Of a DNA stretch of 64,000 nucleotides, positions 61,680-64,000 are shown in pieces. The stretch comes from Vesta saturnalis (lineage: Eukaryota; Arthropoda; Insecta; Coleoptera; Lampyridae): positions 4,907,501-4,971,500 of the forward strand of contig JARFJB010000002.1 of assembly GCA_036346205.1 (NCBI GenBank). The letters run 5' to 3'. Each line of letters begins with the position of its first letter. Positions within the stretch are counted from its first letter, which is position 1. Under the pieces are notes generated by a model, which did not search any database, was not told the DNA's origin, and was given only the letters and a program-made list of their open reading frames with translations. Position numbers and translations under genes: made by a program.

Positions 61680-64000
61680 GAAACGTAAAAAGTGTGATAT
61701 AAGCGTCAATATTTAAGCTGACGTCAGTGACTGTATGAGTAGCTTTTCATTTGGTTGCAGTAATCAATATCCGGCGCGCGATCTAAAAAATAATTGCTAA
61801 TGTACAATATAATATGTAATTACATTTTTACAATTAAAATACGGATTTTATTATTGTTTTTAAAGTAATACAATAGCTGAAAATAATAATGTTTAATTAA
61901 AGCGTTTAGTAATAAATAGAAAATAATGTTGTTGTTGATAAATATGTGATACTAATAAGGTAAAAAATTATAAAAAGTACTTTGATGTTATGAATTAAAA
62001 CTATATGCATTTGTTAGAAAGCTAATTACAACAACAATCATTATCATATGATGCTGTCTGTAATTGCATTATATTCTAAAATAATTAATACCAAAAACAT
62101 TAAATAAAAATTCAATTTACATTGAAAAATTTCAATATAAAGTTTATCTACAAATAACATCCTGTAAATATTTAAGCTGTCATAGTGAGTGAATGAGTAG
62201 CTTTTCAGGTTGAAAGGAGAAACGGTATTAGAAAGAGAAGGTATTCGTTAAGTTAAAAAGGAAACATTTCCCGCGCATAACACCATATGTAATAATTACA
62301 ATTAAATATGAAGTAATAAAAATAGGGTTTGCATTTTCAGATAAATTCTAAAAGGCGCCGCTTTAGTATGCGGTCTACCTAAGGTTATCTGGTTAAGTAT
62401 GCGGTCTACCCAAGCTTATTTGGTTTAGCACACGGTCTACATTGAAAATGAAAAATAAAATACTAAATAAATGTTCAAAAATTATTTATTGGTTACATTA
62501 TATTTACAAGTTAAGTACGATATACAGTTCGCATATTTTGTAAAAATGTGATGAAAAGGTCGTTTGCTTGATAGTTATTAGCATTGACTTTCCAAGTCAT
62601 GTAATCTAAGTGAGACTAGAAATGGTTTATTGGCACGTATTATATTTATTGACAAACAGGTAGACCGCATAATAAACCGGAGATAATTTCTATTATATTT
62701 CTATAAGTACCCTTCATTTAATTTCGATTTGTCGAAAAGTGATATTTTATTATTATGTGAATTAATTAAAAAGAAATTAACAATACTGGTGATCATTTAA
62801 ATATCTATTATATTTATTGACAAACTGGTAGACCGCATAATAAACCGGAGATAATTTCTATAAGTACCCTTCATTTAATTTCGATTTGTCGAAAAGTGAT
62901 ATTTTATTATTATATGAATTAATTAAAAGAAATTAACAATACTGGTGATCATTTAAATATCTATTATATTTATTGACAAACAGGTAGACCGCATAATAAA
63001 CCGGAGATAATTTCTATTCTATTTCTATAAGTACCCTTCATTTAATTTCGATTTGTCGAAAAGGGATATTTTATTATTATAGGAATTAATTAAAAAGAAA
63101 TTAACAATACATCATTTAAGATCATTTAAATATTATATTATTAGGTAGATCGCAAAGGGTAGGTAGACCGCATACTAAACCGACACCATTCTAAACTAAT
63201 TAATACAAGAAGCGGTGCATTTAGTACTGATAAATACATTAAAGCTAATTACAACATTCAGTTAAATCTAGAAATCATCAGTATCATATGCCTTAATTGA
63301 ATTTAATAATAAATATAAACAAATTTTATCATTTAATAACATCCAACTAATAAAATAGCATTATAAATAAGAAGTTAAAAGATATTACAACAAATACAAT
63401 AAATTAGAAAAAGCCTTTATGTCATGAATTAAAACTATTTGCATTTGTAAATAAAATCATATATATAAAAAATTATATTAGTTTTGTAATTAATGTTTTT
63501 AGTAATAAATAGAAGATAATGTTATTTATAAATTAGAGAATGAGCGAAAGAGTAGCTTTTCAATTACGGTTGATGACAGAGTGAGACCGCATTTGGAGTA
63601 ATAAGGAAAGCGCAATTTACACGTCTCTAAAGTAATTAATACAAGAAGCAATGCATTTGCTGATACATATTTAATACATGTTAATTAAATATATTAAAGA
63701 TAATTACTATCGGTTAAATCTAGAAATCATTATAATATGATGCTGTATGTAATTGTATTATATTCTAAAATAATTAATACTAAAACATTAAATAAACATT
63801 CAATTTACATTGAAAAATTTCAATATAAAGTTTATCTACAAATAACATCCTGAGTGATTTATATATGTGTAATAATGCATGAACAAAGGTGCAAACAGGT
63901 TTTTGCCTGCTATCTAGAAACCATAGGAAAAGTATTAGTAAAGCTAATAAATACGTATTTTGTGTAATAAAATCCTAAGGAATGTATTTATTCCAATATT
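61680..64000. repeat. Diverged repeat block hosting a MITE
   Basis: About 120 bp at 62046-62163 recurs at 63736-63853 (CAATTTACATTGAAAAATTT and following). A motif GAGTAGCTTTTCA occurs near 61737, 62193 and 63551, and TAGTAATAAATAGAA occurs near 61907 and 63510. These suggest old repeats with a unit of several hundred bases. No gene seen. Confidence 0.6.
62354..63187. mobile_element. 834-bp MITE with 9-bp target duplication
   Basis: The left end GGCGCCGCTTTAGTATGCGG and the reversed right end GGTGTCGGTTTAGTATGCGG continue into TCTACCTA on both sides. The flanks ATTCTAAAA (62345-62353) and ATTCTAAAC (63188-63196) form a 9-bp duplication with one mismatch. Inside are three tandem units of about 156-168 bp, each starting near GTAGACCGCAT (62660, 62828, 62984), plus a partial one (63163). 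Opposite-facing copies are near the left end (62368, 62399, 62432). A 9-bp duplication suggests Mutator-type mobilisation, but 8-bp hAT cannot be excluded. Confidence 0.75.

Overview
The window looks like repeat-rich, AT-rich insect DNA, most likely from a beetle. Two host genes point that way. One is a five-exon glucosamine-6-phosphate isomerase gene with 48-50 bp introns. The other is a two-exon gene encoding what reads as a Minus-C odorant-binding protein (OBP), a class strongly expanded in Coleoptera. The mobile DNA (DUF4817-type mariner relatives, Copia, jockey/CR1-like LINE, pogo, Crypton-like tyrosine recombinases) also fits an arthropod. No bacterial gene, rRNA or CRISPR array was seen. 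All comparisons were made by eye; no identities were computed.

Layout. About two thirds of the window is a direct tandem segmental duplication of roughly 20 kb: copy 1 at about 585-20763 and copy 2 at about 21725-41340. Each copy carries, left to right: a LINE endonuclease fragment (-), a tRNA-Gly-like relic, a mariner-like transposase relic (MLE-1, +), a decayed Copia element (-) interrupted by two tRNA-shaped genes, the OBP gene (-), a mariner-like element with ~150 bp inverted ends (MLE-2), a ~1 kb foldback element, a mariner-like element with ~670 bp inverted arms sitting inside a TA microsatellite (MLE-3), a two-ORF transposase-like gene (-), and an 8-bp TGTGTCTG-type array. The OBP gene is open in copy 1 and has two stop codons in copy 2. 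Other losses are also private to one copy, so the copies have diverged independently. The left breakpoint of the duplication lies inside the reverse transcriptase of the LINE.

The region from 41.2 to 57.8 kb is single copy. It holds a 1.8 kb expanded array, a Crypton-like recombinase relic, the intact isomerase gene, a 2.1 kb pogo-like transposon whose empty site is still recognisable about 4 kb away, an IS630/Tc1-type transposase relic, a second Crypton-like relic, and a 52-bp near-perfect palindrome. From 57.8 to 61.2 kb there is a 3.4 kb array of the same 8-bp family in the opposite orientation, with higher-order repeats. It abuts a ~450 bp GC-rich island with CCAAT, GC-box, ETS and YY1-like motifs. 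The final 2.3 kb is diverged repeat DNA that hosts an 834 bp MITE with a 9-bp target duplication.

How the parts relate. Only the isomerase (amino-sugar catabolism) and copy-1 OBP (extracellular binding of small hydrophobic ligands) look like functional host genes. Everything else reads as mobile DNA, or DNA duplicated or expanded by it. The most unusual items are the paired tRNA-shaped genes with different anticodons (one inside a small inverted-repeat cassette), the active/broken OBP pair, and the -1 frame break shared by both copies of the two-ORF transposase-like gene.
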